Shown here piece after piece: positions 36,071 to 44,020 of a DNA stretch of 64,000 nucleotides. Position 1 is the stretch's first letter, and every line of letters begins with the position of its first letter. Made by a program: the position numbers and the translations under genes. The notes under the pieces were generated by a model that was not told the DNA's origin, made no database searches, and worked only from the letters and a program-made list of their open reading frames with translations. Source of the DNA: Actinophytocola xanthii (GTDB lineage Bacteria > Actinomycetota > Actinomycetes > Mycobacteriales > Pseudonocardiaceae); the NCBI RefSeq assembly GCF_001921205.1, contig NZ_MSIE01000048.1, positions 1 to 64,000 of the forward strand. Direction: 5' to 3'.

Positions 36071-37102
36071 TCAGAGGCCGTGGCGCCGGTCCCCCGCCAC
36101 CAGCTCGGCCACCCGCGCCTCGGACTCGGCCGAGAACGGGCTCCGGTAGGCGGCTACCGCCCGCCGGGTCTCCTCGGCGACGAGGTCGGCGTTGATCGCC
36201 GCTGCCGCGACCGCCCCGCCCGCGGCGGCGCCACCGACCTGGGCGGTCAGGTCGCTGACGTTGCCAGCCACCCACACCCCCGGAACCTCGGTCAGCCCGG
36301 TCGGGTCGGCGGGGATGTGCACGCCCACCCCGCGCGGGTGCTCCACGGCGTGCAGGCCCAGCGGCTCCAGGAAACCGGTACGCGCCACCATCCGCGTCCC
36401 GACGGCGACGACCTCCCGGTCGACCACCGTGCCGTCGGCCAGCCGCACCCCCACCAGACGATCCTCGACGACCTCGAGCGAGGCCACCTCGCCGGTCACG
36501 ACCGCCACGCCCCGCGCCGCAAGCTGCTCCGCCTCCTCACCGGTGGGCGGCGCGGCGGTGTGGGAGAAGAAGGTGACCTGGGCGCTCCACTGGCGGAACA
36601 GCAACGCCTGGTGCACCGACATCGGTCCGGTGGCCAGTACCCCGATCGCCCGGTCGCGGACCTCCCAGCCGTGGCAGTACGGGCAGTGCACGACGTCGCG
36701 CCCCCACCGGTCCCGCAGCCCCGATACCGGGGGCAGCTCGTCGACCAGGCCGGTCGCCACCAGCACGCGGCGCGCGCGGAGCGTCCGGCCGTCGGCGAGC
36801 GACACCGCGAACCCGCCGGCCGGGTCGCGGTTCACCGCCGCCACCGCACCGTCCACCACCCGACCGCCGTAGCGGCGGACCTCCGCCCGCCCGCGTTCCA
36901 GCAGCTCCGCGGGCAGCATCCCCTCCCGGGCGAGCAACCCGTGCACACCGTCGGCCGGGGCGTTGCGCGGTGCGCCCGCGTCGACCACCACCACCGAGCG
37001 TCGGGCCCGCGCCAGCATGAGCGCCCCGCTCAGCCCGGCGGCGCCACCACCCACCACGACGACGTCACACCCGTCGACCAGCCTGTCCGGCATTTCTGTC
37101 AT
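36071..37102 (-). CDS. Thioredoxin-reductase-like FAD/NAD(P) oxidoreductase
   Basis: 343 residues from the ATG at 37102, with GGAGG at 37111-37115. FAD Rossmann motif VVVVGGGAAGLSGALMLARA. The redox-active CPYC sits in VHCPYCHGWEVRD, and the C-terminal FAD site is VPGVWVAGNVSDLTAQVGGAAAGGAVAAAAINADL. The nucleotide-binding GxGxxx motif in the NADPH domain appears altered (GVLATGPMSVHQ), as in some TrxR-like proteins that use other electron donors. It faces an XRE-cupin regulator across a perfect palindrome, so its expression is probably controlled by that protein. Confidence 0.85.
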   Translation of the reverse strand: MTEMPDRLVDGCDVVVVGGGAAGLSGALMLARARRSVVVVDAGAPRNAPADGVHGLLAREGMLPAELLERGRAEVRRYGGRVVDGAVAAVNRDPAGGFAVSLADGRTLRARRVLVATGLVDELPPVSGLRDRWGRDVVHCPYCHGWEVRDRAIGVLATGPMSVHQALLFRQWSAQVTFFSHTAAPPTGEEAEQLAARGVAVVTGEVASLEVVEDRLVGVRLADGTVVDREVVAVGTRMVARTGFLEPLGLHAVEHPRGVGVHIPADPTGLTEVPGVWVAGNVSDLTAQVGGAAAGGAVAAAAINADLVAEETRRAVAAYRSPFSAESEARVAELVAGDRRHGL

Positions 37103-37157
37103 CACGACCACCTCCACGGCCACCATGCGCCGGAGCGGCTCGAGAGAGCAAACTGTG

Positions 37158-37172
37158 TTGCCGATATGGCAA
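37158..37172. promoter_or_regulatory. Palindromic operator between flavoprotein and XRE-cupin genes
   Basis: TTGCC-GATAT-GGCAA is a perfect 5-5-5 inverted repeat, 9 bases before the XRE-cupin ATG and 55 bases before the divergent flavoprotein ATG. The position fits autorepression and control of the neighbour by the XRE-cupin protein. Confidence 0.7.
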
Positions 37173-37181
37173 GCTGGTCGG

Positions 37182-37772
37182 ATGGATGACGACCTCGACC
37201 AGGCACTCGGCGCCGTCGGCCCGCGGTTGCGGACCCTGCGCCGGCAGCGCGAGACCACGCTCGCGGATCTGTCGGCGGCGACCGGGATCTCGGTGAGCAC
37301 CCTGTCCCGCCTGGAGTCCGGCGCCCGGCGGCCCACTCTCGAGCTGCTGCTCCCCCTGGCCAAGGCGCACGGCGTCACGCTCGACGAGCTCGTCGACGCC
37401 CCGCCCACCGGCGACCCGCGCATCCACCTGCGCCCGATCCGTCGCTTCGGGATGACGATGCTGCCGCTCACCCGCCGAGCCGGCGGCATCCAGGCCTACA
37501 AGCTGGTGATCCCGGCCGGCAGCCAGCGCCGGGAGCCCGACCCGCAGACCCACGAGGGCTACGAGTGGATGTACGTCCTCAACGGACGCCTGCGGGTCAT
37601 CCTCGGCGAGCACGACCTGGTGCTGGTGCCGGGCGAGGCGGCCGAGTTCGACACCCGGGTCCCGCACTGGTTCGGCGCGGCCGACGCCGACCCCGTCGAG
37701 TTCCTCAGCCTGTTCGGCAAACAGGGCGAGCGCGCCCACCTTCGCGCCCGCCCGAAGAAGGACGAATCCTAG
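37182..37772 (+). CDS. XRE-cupin transcriptional regulator
   Basis: 196 residues, ATG at 37182. N-terminal helix-turn-helix: LRTLRRQRETTLADLSAATGISVSTLSRLESGARRPTLELLLPLAKA. C-terminal cupin at about 110-185: HEGYEWMYVLNGRLRVILGEHDLVLVPGEAAEFDTRVPHWFGA, which binds a small effector. The family usually represses a divergent metabolic gene, here the flavoprotein. The stop codon overlaps that of the convergent APH-like gene. Confidence 0.9.
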   Translation: MDDDLDQALGAVGPRLRTLRRQRETTLADLSAATGISVSTLSRLESGARRPTLELLLPLAKAHGVTLDELVDAPPTGDPRIHLRPIRRFGMTMLPLTRRAGGIQAYKLVIPAGSQRREPDPQTHEGYEWMYVLNGRLRVILGEHDLVLVPGEAAEFDTRVPHWFGAADADPVEFLSLFGKQGERAHLRARPKKDES

Positions 37773-38659
37773 GCACGGTCGTCCAGCAGTCGTTCGACAG
37801 TGCGCCGCCCCATCCGGCTCATGACCGGGTTGCTCTGCGCGTAGTACCAGACAAGTCCGAGCGCCTGTTCGAAGGCCCACGCCCGCCCGCGCTCCCACTC
37901 GAGCTCCCCGCACCCGAGAGCGGCGCGGAACACGGCGCGGGGGCCGCGCTCGAGCAGGTGCCAGGCGCCGACGAGGTCGAGCGCGGGGTCCGCCGGACCG
38001 AGACCACCGACGTCGATGACCCCGGTGAGGCGCCCCGCCGACACCAGCACGTTCGTCGGGATCAGATCCCCGTGGCACATGACGTCGTCGGTGTCGCGCG
38101 GCAGCTCCCGGAACCCGGCCCACAGCCGGCGCAGCCGCGGCACGTCCAGGAGCCGTTCGCTGCGGCGAAAACAGGTCTCCATCCACCCGTCGTGCGATGC
38201 CAGGTCGCCACCCCGGCCCGCCCCGTCGAACGTCCGTCCACGCCGGTCGATCCCCCGCACGCCGTGCACGAACTCGGCCAGGTCGTGCGCGAATTCCTCC
38301 GACCGCCCCGGATCCTCGTCGGTGGCCACGGTTCCCGGCACCCACGTCTGTACCGCCCACGGGAGCGGATACCCGGCTCCCGGTTCCCCCAGCGCGATCG
38401 GCTCCGGTGTCCGGAACCGCGTTCGCCCCGCCAGCTCCCCCGCCCTGGCTGCCTCCTCCCGCAGCCGTGCCCGCGTCGCCTCGACGTCGCCGTCCTCGAG
38501 CGGGAACCGCGCGGCGTAACGCTCGCCGATCCGGAAGATCGCGTTGACCGTCCCGTGTGCTCCGACCGGCGTGACCGGCAGCGAACGCCACTGGGGGAAC
38601 TGCTCGGACACGAGCGCCCGCACCACCTCGAGCGGGATCTCCAGCTGACCGACATGCAT
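37769..38659 (-). CDS. Aminoglycoside-phosphotransferase-like kinase
   Basis: 296 residues from the ATG at 38659; the longer frame upstream is not kinase-like. APH/ChoK fold: VNAIFRIGERYAARFPL (nucleotide site), the catalytic Brenner motif CHGDLIPTNVLV and the metal Asp in GVIDVGGLGPADPALDL. It probably phosphorylates a small hydroxyl compound, perhaps an antibiotic; the substrate cannot be predicted. It is convergent with the XRE-cupin gene (overlapping stops) and divergent from the next hypothetical gene. Confidence 0.85.
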   Translation of the reverse strand: MHVGQLEIPLEVVRALVSEQFPQWRSLPVTPVGAHGTVNAIFRIGERYAARFPLEDGDVEATRARLREEAARAGELAGRTRFRTPEPIALGEPGAGYPLPWAVQTWVPGTVATDEDPGRSEEFAHDLAEFVHGVRGIDRRGRTFDGAGRGGDLASHDGWMETCFRRSERLLDVPRLRRLWAGFRELPRDTDDVMCHGDLIPTNVLVSAGRLTGVIDVGGLGPADPALDLVGAWHLLERGPRAVFRAALGCGELEWERGRAWAFEQALGLVWYYAQSNPVMSRMGRRTVERLLDDRA

Positions 38660-38695
38660 TGTCACAACCGCAGCATCACATGGAATGCTGACCGT

Positions 38696-39205
38696 ATGGA
38701 GCGGACCCCGGCACGCGCGGACGTGGAGACGATGGCGCGGCGGACCGCGCTCGCCCATGCCGTTCAGGAAGACCTGGCGGCGGCAGGGCTGCCGGTCGAC
38801 ACGGGAACGACGGCCTTCCACGCCGCGGTGGGTTCGGGGGCGTCGGTGTCGGTCAGCGAGCTGGCCGACGAGAACGGGGTGTTCGTGCTGTGGCGGACCC
38901 ACCACGTCCTGCGGGCCGCCGTGCTCACGGCACTCAGCGAGGGCCGCGAGCACGACAGCCCCGCCGTGCACCACAGCGGCGAGGCCCAACGGGCAATGCA
39001 GAACGCGATGGCCGAGATTCTCACCGCGACCGGCTGCACGGTCATCAAGGACTTCGACGACATGTCCCCGTTCGTGCTGAAGGTCGTCGACCGCACACCC
39101 CCGACCGGCCCCTCCTGGCAGGCCTGGCTCGACGCCCAGAGCGACGCCCTCGCCGCGGCGAGGGCTGAGACCATCCGCCGCCATGCCGAGAAAAGAACAC
39201 CCTAG
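38696..39205 (+). CDS. Hypothetical protein
   Basis: 169 residues from the ATG at 38696; no ribosome-binding site, but an AATGCT element seven bases upstream suggests a leaderless transcript. Mostly helical, soluble, with no signal peptide or membrane segment; not recognised. It holds an extended-looking strand region (GASVSVSELADENGVFVLWRTHHVL) and a C-terminal helix rich in Ala, Arg and Glu. Its stop overlaps the stop of the convergent tandem-cyclase gene by four bases. This tight packing makes both ends firm. Confidence 0.65.
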   Translation: MERTPARADVETMARRTALAHAVQEDLAAAGLPVDTGTTAFHAAVGSGASVSVSELADENGVFVLWRTHHVLRAAVLTALSEGREHDSPAVHHSGEAQRAMQNAMAEILTATGCTVIKDFDDMSPFVLKVVDRTPPTGPSWQAWLDAQSDALAAARAETIRRHAEKRTP

Positions 39206-40416
39206 GCGCGATCACCCGCCAGATCTCCGCCCAGCCAGCAGACCCACGTGGCGAGGTCGCGCTTCTTCGCCCGCACGAGGCGCGGCTCGTAACGTTCGGG
39301 ATCGATCTCTCCATATCCGTGACGCACGACGCCGTTGTAGATGACGTCACTGACCATGAGCACGGCCGGCGCGGCACGGAGGGCGAGACATTCGCGCAGT
39401 TCGTCGGAGTCCACAAGCCAACTGGCCTCGTTGAGCGCGCTCCCGAAGAAGTCCGAGCCGTCCCACAGAAGCTCTCCCGCGTGCAGCACGGTCCGGAGCC
39501 TCATGCGCTCTCCCGGCGCCGCCGCGTCGTTGTAGCGAACCAGGCGCCGAACGAGCGCGGCGACCAGCGGCCCGGCCAGGCGGTTCTTCGCCACCTCGGG
39601 CAGGAAGAGCACCCGCCAGCCGTCTCCGGTGTCCTTCGCGGTGAACGCCTCCGGTGCCACCCCGATGTCGGCGACCGCGCCGAACACGATGGACCGCAGC
39701 TCGGCGCGGTGCCGCCATTTGACGTCGTCGGGCCGGGAGTCGGAGTCCTCGATGTCGACGAGCAGGATGCTGCGGTGGAGCAGGTCGCCCGGCCCGTCGA
39801 CCGGGCCGGAGCGGGGTTGCGGCGAGGGACCGGTGACACCGGGGATGTAGATCCACGCGGGAAAGCTCGTGCCCTTGAACTCGACGGTGACAGGTCGGTA
39901 GCTGGCGGGGTCGACACCGGGCAGCCCGGCCTCGATCACTCCGTCGCGAATGGGCGCGGATACACCGACGACCAGGTCGCCGAGCGCGAGGCTCGTCGCC
40001 GCCCGCACCTCCGCCGAGTCCAACAGACGGAAGACGCTCTCCACCGCGTCGCCGGCCGTTCCGCGCTCGTCGAAGAGGACCTCACCCGCGTGGATCGCCA
40101 CCCGCAGGCGCAGCCGCTCCTCCCGACCGACGTTGTACTCACTCAACAGCGCGAACAGTCCGGGAACGAAGTCGTCGAGCAGACGGTTCTTCGGAAATCC
40201 CGGCCCGAGGACGACGAGAGCTCCGTCACCCCGGTCCTCGAAGTGGACAGCGCCGGGCTCACCGACACCGGCTCGGCGAAGTCCCTCGTTCAGGGCGCGG
40301 TAAAGCGCCGAACGGACCTCTACCCGGGCCGGGTTAGTGCGTCGGGTTGAGGCCGCGATGTCCACAGCGACGAGGGCCGTATGGACGGGCGTCAGGGCCT
40401 CTTCGCTACCGCTCAC
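39202..40416 (-). CDS. Tandem class III nucleotidyl-cyclase-like protein
   Basis: 404 residues, GTG start. Two related domains. Domain 1 (about 12-145): ALVAVDIAAST with D19, EDRGDGALVV with D64, HAGEVLFDERGTAGDAVESVFRLLDS. Domain 2 (about 214-350): ILLVDIEDSDS with D221, KDTGDGWRVLF with D265, HAGELLWDG...GSALNEASWLVDS. Both keep the two metal-binding Asp residues of class III cyclases. The base-selecting position is Glu in domain 1 and Lys in domain 2. Domain 1 keeps the transition-state Arg (R130) and domain 2 the Asn (N329), each having lost the other. This looks like an internal heterodimer. No membrane segment or known effector domain. It starts 57 bases after lexA on the same strand. 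Confidence 0.75.
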   Translation of the reverse strand: MSGSEEALTPVHTALVAVDIAASTRRTNPARVEVRSALYRALNEGLRRAGVGEPGAVHFEDRGDGALVVLGPGFPKNRLLDDFVPGLFALLSEYNVGREERLRLRVAIHAGEVLFDERGTAGDAVESVFRLLDSAEVRAATSLALGDLVVGVSAPIRDGVIEAGLPGVDPASYRPVTVEFKGTSFPAWIYIPGVTGPSPQPRSGPVDGPGDLLHRSILLVDIEDSDSRPDDVKWRHRAELRSIVFGAVADIGVAPEAFTAKDTGDGWRVLFLPEVAKNRLAGPLVAALVRRLVRYNDAAAPGERMRLRTVLHAGELLWDGSDFFGSALNEASWLVDSDELRECLALRAAPAVLMVSDVIYNGVVRHGYGEIDPERYEPRLVRAKKRDLATWVCWLGGDLAGDRA

Positions 40417-40473
40417 GTCGGTACCCTTCCGTGCGCCGGACGGTGGTACCCATTGTGCCGGTAGACAGGTCCC

Positions 40474-41133
40474 TCAGACGCTCCGCAGGACCGAGACGAC
40501 GATGCCGAGCACGACGGCCTGGTCCCCGTCGATCACCTCGTAGGCGGGGTTCCGCGGCTCCAGGTACACGTGCCCGTTGCGGCGCCGGTACACCTTGACC
40601 GTGGCCTCGCCGTCGATCATCGCGGCGACGATCTGGCCGGAGTGGGCCTCGTGCTGTTGGCGGACGACGACCATGTCGCCGTCGCAGATGGCGGCGTCGA
40701 TCATGGAGTCGCCGCGGACGCGGAGGCCGAACACGGTGCCGCGGCCGGTGAGCTCGCGGGGCAGCGTGAGCATGTCGTCGACGTGCTCCTCGGCGGCGAT
40801 CGGGACACCGGCGGCGATGTCGCCGACGACCGGCACGGTCACCGAGTCCTGGTGGGGATCCACTCCCGACTCCCGCCGCAGGAAGACCCGCACGTCGATC
40901 GGCCGCGACACCGTGTCGCTGCGCCGCAGGAAACCCTTCTCCTCCAGGCTCGCCAGGTGCCTGGACACCGACGACGACGAACGCAGGCCGACGGCGTCGC
41001 CGATCTGCCGCGTACTCGGCGAGTACCCGTGCCGGACCACCCAGTCCCGGATCACGACCAGGATCCGCTGCTGACGCGGCGGCAGGCTCGAGGCGTCCAA
41101 CTGCTCGAAGACATCGTCGTCGTAGTCGATCAC
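40474..41133 (-). CDS. lexA: LexA repressor
   Basis: 219 residues from the GTG at 41133; a GTG at 41172 lies inside a hairpin and is less likely. N-terminal winged helix: PPRQQRILVVIRDWVVRHGYSPSTRQIGDAVGLRSSSSVSRHLASLEEKGFLRR. The Ala-Gly autocleavage site is A108-G109 in VVGDIAAGVPIA, with catalytic S143 in RGDSMIDAAI and K180 in ATVKVYRR. It represses SOS genes until RecA* triggers cleavage. I see no canonical actinobacterial SOS box (TCGAAC-N4-GTTCGA-like) in the short upstream gap, so self-regulation is uncertain. A tandem cyclase-like gene follows at 57 bases and is probably co-transcribed. Confidence 0.93.
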   Translation of the reverse strand: MIDYDDDVFEQLDASSLPPRQQRILVVIRDWVVRHGYSPSTRQIGDAVGLRSSSSVSRHLASLEEKGFLRRSDTVSRPIDVRVFLRRESGVDPHQDSVTVPVVGDIAAGVPIAAEEHVDDMLTLPRELTGRGTVFGLRVRGDSMIDAAICDGDMVVVRQQHEAHSGQIVAAMIDGEATVKVYRRRNGHVYLEPRNPAYEVIDGDQAVVLGIVVSVLRSV

Positions 41134-41147
41134 CGACGAATGATAGA

Positions 41148-41178
41148 GGCCGGGTGCTCCACATGGGAGCACCCGGCC
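41148..41178. terminator. Strong hairpin between trypsin-like gene and lexA
   Basis: Perfect 13-bp arms (41148-41160 and 41166-41178) with loop ACATG, 11 bases after the stop of the leftward protease gene. It probably ends that transcript. It lies only 15 bases from the lexA start, so the lexA promoter must overlap it; TATCAT on the minus strand just before the GTG could be a -10 element for a leaderless lexA mRNA. Confidence 0.7.
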
Positions 41179-41188
41179 CCGGCCCTCG

Positions 41189-41911
41189 TCAGACCCCGGC
41201 CACCGACCTGATCCAGCTTCGGTAGTTGGTGACGTTCGTGTACGCGGTCCGGGTGGCCCGGTCGCTCGTCGACGCCACGCCGACCTGGCGGCCGGAGGCG
41301 AACATCGGGCCGCCCGAGTCGCCGCCCGCGGTGATGCCGTCCACGCGGGACGCGCACACCGCGACCCCGCCGGTGTAGTCCGAGCACCGCACCGAGGTGA
41401 CCCGGACGTTGGCGTACTTGAGGTAGCGGGACTGGCAGTTGATCTCGGGCTGGTTCGTGCAGGTGGCGCCCCAGCCGTAGACCTGCACGGTCTGCCCGAC
41501 GGCGACGTCGCTGGAGGTGCCCAGCGGCGCGTAGGTCGCCGTGACGCTGCGGTCCAGGCGCGCGATCGCGAGGTCCGCGCTCGAGTGGCGGGTGATCGTG
41601 GTGGCGTTGGCGACAGTGCCGCCGCTGGTCTGGTCCAGGCTGCCGATCCGGAACGAGTAGCTGCCGGACCCGGACACGCAGTGCCTCGCGGTCAGGACGT
41701 AGGTGGGCGCGATGATCGTGGCCGAGCAGTTCTGCTGGCCGTTGACGAACAGCCGCGCCGCCCAGGGGGCGTTGCTGGCCGTACTGCCACCGATGATCAT
41801 CGGGGTGGCGCCTGGCTCCTCGGCCGGCGGGGCCGCGAGGGCGTGGGGTGCCGCCGCCGCCAGGGCGAGCGCCGCCCCGACCACCGCTGTGGCAACTCTG
41901 AGGATCTTCAT
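41189..41911 (-). CDS. Secreted trypsin-like serine protease (S1)
   Basis: 240 residues. Signal peptide (ATAVVGAALALAAAAPHALA) and a short propeptide precede MIIGGSTASNAPWAARL. The catalytic triad is visible: His in VLTARHCVSG, Asp in SADLAIARLD and Ser in GITAGGDSGGPMF. Cysteines around these motifs could form disulfides. An extracellular protease of the chymotrypsin clan. A single gene ended by a strong hairpin. Confidence 0.9.
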   Translation of the reverse strand: MKILRVATAVVGAALALAAAAPHALAAPPAEEPGATPMIIGGSTASNAPWAARLFVNGQQNCSATIIAPTYVLTARHCVSGSGSYSFRIGSLDQTSGGTVANATTITRHSSADLAIARLDRSVTATYAPLGTSSDVAVGQTVQVYGWGATCTNQPEINCQSRYLKYANVRVTSVRCSDYTGGVAVCASRVDGITAGGDSGGPMFASGRQVGVASTSDRATRTAYTNVTNYRSWIRSVAGV

Positions 41912-42098
41912 GGTCAGCTTCTCGATTCTGCGGTTCGAGAACCGCGTGCAGGGGTGAATCGGGAATCCGCGTAACGCGGCGAACGGTGACGGTACGAGGT
42001 CAACCGGTCACCGCTCGCCTTCCACAGTCCCATCGCGGCGAACCCGCAGGCAAGCGGCGGTGTTTCCCATCGTTCACACATCACCGCGGCCGACTTTC

Positions 42099-42129
42099 TT
42101 GACCTCCAGCGAGCTGGAGGTCGCAGGAT
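42099..42129 (+). promoter_or_regulatory. MerR/SoxR-type promoter with 19-bp spacer
   Basis: TTGACC (-35, 42099-42104) and CAGGAT (-10, 42124-42129) are separated by 19 bases. A perfect 10-bp inverted repeat, GACCTCCAGC-GA-GCTGGAGGTC (42101-42122), fills the spacer. Long spacers holding a dyad are the hallmark of promoters distorted and activated by MerR-family proteins, and the CCTC...GAGG half-sites resemble SoxR boxes. The next gene starts seven bases after the -10. No MerR-family gene is in the window. Confidence 0.8.
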
Positions 42130-42135
42130 GCCGCC

Positions 42136-42996
42136 ATGAGGAACGGCGACAGCAGTGCGGTGACCGTGCTGGGTACCGGTGCGATCGGGAGCCAGGCGGC
42201 GAGGGCCTTCCTTGCCGTGGGCCTGGAGGTCACCGTGTGGAACCGAACGGCCGCCCGGGCCGCGTCCCTTGTCGACGAGGGCGCGGTGCGGGCGGGCACC
42301 GCGGCCGAGGCGACGGCGAGCAGCCCGCTGGTCGTCGCGTGCCTCACCGACTACCCGGCGGTGACCGCGACGCTGTGGGAGACGCGGGACGTGCTGCGGG
42401 GGCGGACCTTCGTCGCCCTCGTGACCGGCTCACCGGAGGAGGCCCGCGCCGCCGCCGAGCAGGCGACCGCGGCCGGCGCCGACTACCTCGACGGCGGACT
42501 GCAGAGCGGGCCCGAGGCGATCGGCACCGACACCGCGACGATCTTCTACAGCGGCCCGGCCGAGGTCTTCGACAGGCACCGCGGCACGCTCGCGGCGCTC
42601 GGCCCGGCCCGGTTCGCCGGTACCGAGCCGGGGGCCGCGGCGTTGCGGGACCTGGCCCTGTTCGGCCTGTGGTACGACGCCCAGCTGGGATACCTGCGGG
42701 CGTTGGAGACCGTGCGCGCGGCCGGAGCCGACGTCGAGGCCTTCGCGCCGATGGCCGCCGCCCAGCTCGGCCACGTCGTGGCGGACGCGGAGAACACCGC
42801 CCGCGAGGTCGCCACCCGCGCCTTCCCGCGAGGCCCGGCCGATCTCGGGGAACACGAGTCGGTGCTGACCAAGCTCGTCGAGCTGCGGTCGGACCTGCGC
42901 CTGGGCACGGGCGACCTCGAGACAGCCCTCCGCCTCGTGCGAAACCGCATCGCACGAGGCGGAGGGAACGAGGGTCTGACCGCGATCCTCGACTGA
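42136..42996 (+). CDS. NADPH-dependent imine-reductase-like oxidoreductase
   Basis: 286 residues. Rossmann motif VTVLGTGAIGSQAARAFLAVGLEVTVWNRT binds NADP. VACLTDYPAVTATLWE, LVTGSPEEARAAAEQATAAGADYLDGGLQSGPEAIG and an all-helical C-terminal dimerisation domain resemble the beta-hydroxyacid dehydrogenase/imine reductase family. The substrate is unknown. The ATG lies about seven bases after the -10 of a MerR-type promoter with no ribosome-binding site, so the mRNA is probably leaderless and induced by a MerR/SoxR-like activator, for example by redox-active compounds. Confidence 0.82.
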   Translation: MRNGDSSAVTVLGTGAIGSQAARAFLAVGLEVTVWNRTAARAASLVDEGAVRAGTAAEATASSPLVVACLTDYPAVTATLWETRDVLRGRTFVALVTGSPEEARAAAEQATAAGADYLDGGLQSGPEAIGTDTATIFYSGPAEVFDRHRGTLAALGPARFAGTEPGAAALRDLALFGLWYDAQLGYLRALETVRAAGADVEAFAPMAAAQLGHVVADAENTAREVATRAFPRGPADLGEHESVLTKLVELRSDLRLGTGDLETALRLVRNRIARGGGNEGLTAILD

Positions 42997-43006
42997 CCGG
43001 CAGCGA

Positions 43007-43876
43007 TCAGGCGGGGAACCAGGGCCCGGCGATGAAGGCGCCGACGTCCTCATGGGACAGCTGGGAGTAGACACCGGGGAAGCCCGGCGCACCGCAGCCG
43101 ACGCCCCAGCTCGTCACGCCGATCTGGACGACGCGCGTCGAGTTGGGCACGGCGGCGAACAGCGGACCGCCCGAGTCACCCTGGCAGGTGTCCTTTCCGG
43201 TCCGTCCGGCGCAGATCTCGAACTCCGGCACCACCGCGCCCTCGTAGGAGACCTGGCACTCGTCGTCGGACACGATCGGCACCCGGACCTCCTGCAACCG
43301 GTCCGGGCCGACGAACACGCCGCCGCCGGGGAACGGGTCCTGCTGCACCACGTTGCCCCAGCCGATCCCGGTCACCTGCCGGCCCGGCCGCTCCAGCGCG
43401 TCGGTGCCCGGCGTCACCAGCTGCACCGGCGCGATGTCGGTCACCGGCTCGTCCAGGAGCAGCACCGCGACGTCGGGGACGAAGGCGCCCGCCGACGGCT
43501 CGTAGTCGGGGTGGACGAAGATCTCGCTCACGTTCCGGATGCGACCCTGGCCCTCGTTCGTCAGCACCGTCCGCCCGACGATCACCGACAGGTCCTCGAG
43601 CTGCTCGGTCGGGAAACCGTCCACGCAGTGCGCCGCGGTGAGCACGGCGAACGGACCGATCAGCGTTCCGCCGCAGAAATGCCGGTCGTAGGCGGTCGGC
43701 CCCGACGGCTCGTACTGCAGAGTGACCATGAACGGGTACTTGCCGTCCGGCACGTCGGTACCGCCGACGACCGGCGGCGGCGCGGCGCTCGCCATGCCCG
43801 TGGTCAACGCGAGACCGGCCACCAGAGCCACGGCACCCGCGACAAGACGTCTGACTAACAATTCGTCCACCCCCAT
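43007..43876 (-). CDS. Secreted trypsin-like serine protease (S1A)
   Basis: 289 residues from the ATG at 43876. Signal peptide (RRLVAGAVALVAGLALTTGMASA), then VVGGTDVPDGKYPFMVTLQ as the mature start. His in VLTAAHCVDGF, Asp in PDVAVLLLDEP, Ser in CQGDSGGPLF, with GVTSWGVGCGAPGFPGVYSQLS, complete a classical S1A trypsin. D in KDTCQGDSGGP at the S1 position predicts cleavage after Arg or Lys. It is divergent from the ECF sigma gene; the 144 bases between may hold promoters for both. Confidence 0.92.
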   Translation of the reverse strand: MGVDELLVRRLVAGAVALVAGLALTTGMASAAPPPVVGGTDVPDGKYPFMVTLQYEPSGPTAYDRHFCGGTLIGPFAVLTAAHCVDGFPTEQLEDLSVIVGRTVLTNEGQGRIRNVSEIFVHPDYEPSAGAFVPDVAVLLLDEPVTDIAPVQLVTPGTDALERPGRQVTGIGWGNVVQQDPFPGGGVFVGPDRLQEVRVPIVSDDECQVSYEGAVVPEFEICAGRTGKDTCQGDSGGPLFAAVPNSTRVVQIGVTSWGVGCGAPGFPGVYSQLSHEDVGAFIAGPWFPA

Positions 43877-44020
43877 GACGGACACAGAGCCCCCGATAAG
43901 AACTGTGAGAGTAGAGGACCGGTTCGGCCGTGCCAAGGGGCCGGAAATTTGCCGACCTTCGGTAAGAACCTCGCCCCCGCGACCACTACCTGGTGAAACC
44001 ACGAAAATCACGCGGAAGGA

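Noticed and set aside
41148-41178. Hairpin ahead of lexA as an SOS box
   Set aside because: It lacks the GAAC-N4-GTTC core of actinobacterial LexA sites, and its place after a stop codon fits a terminator better.
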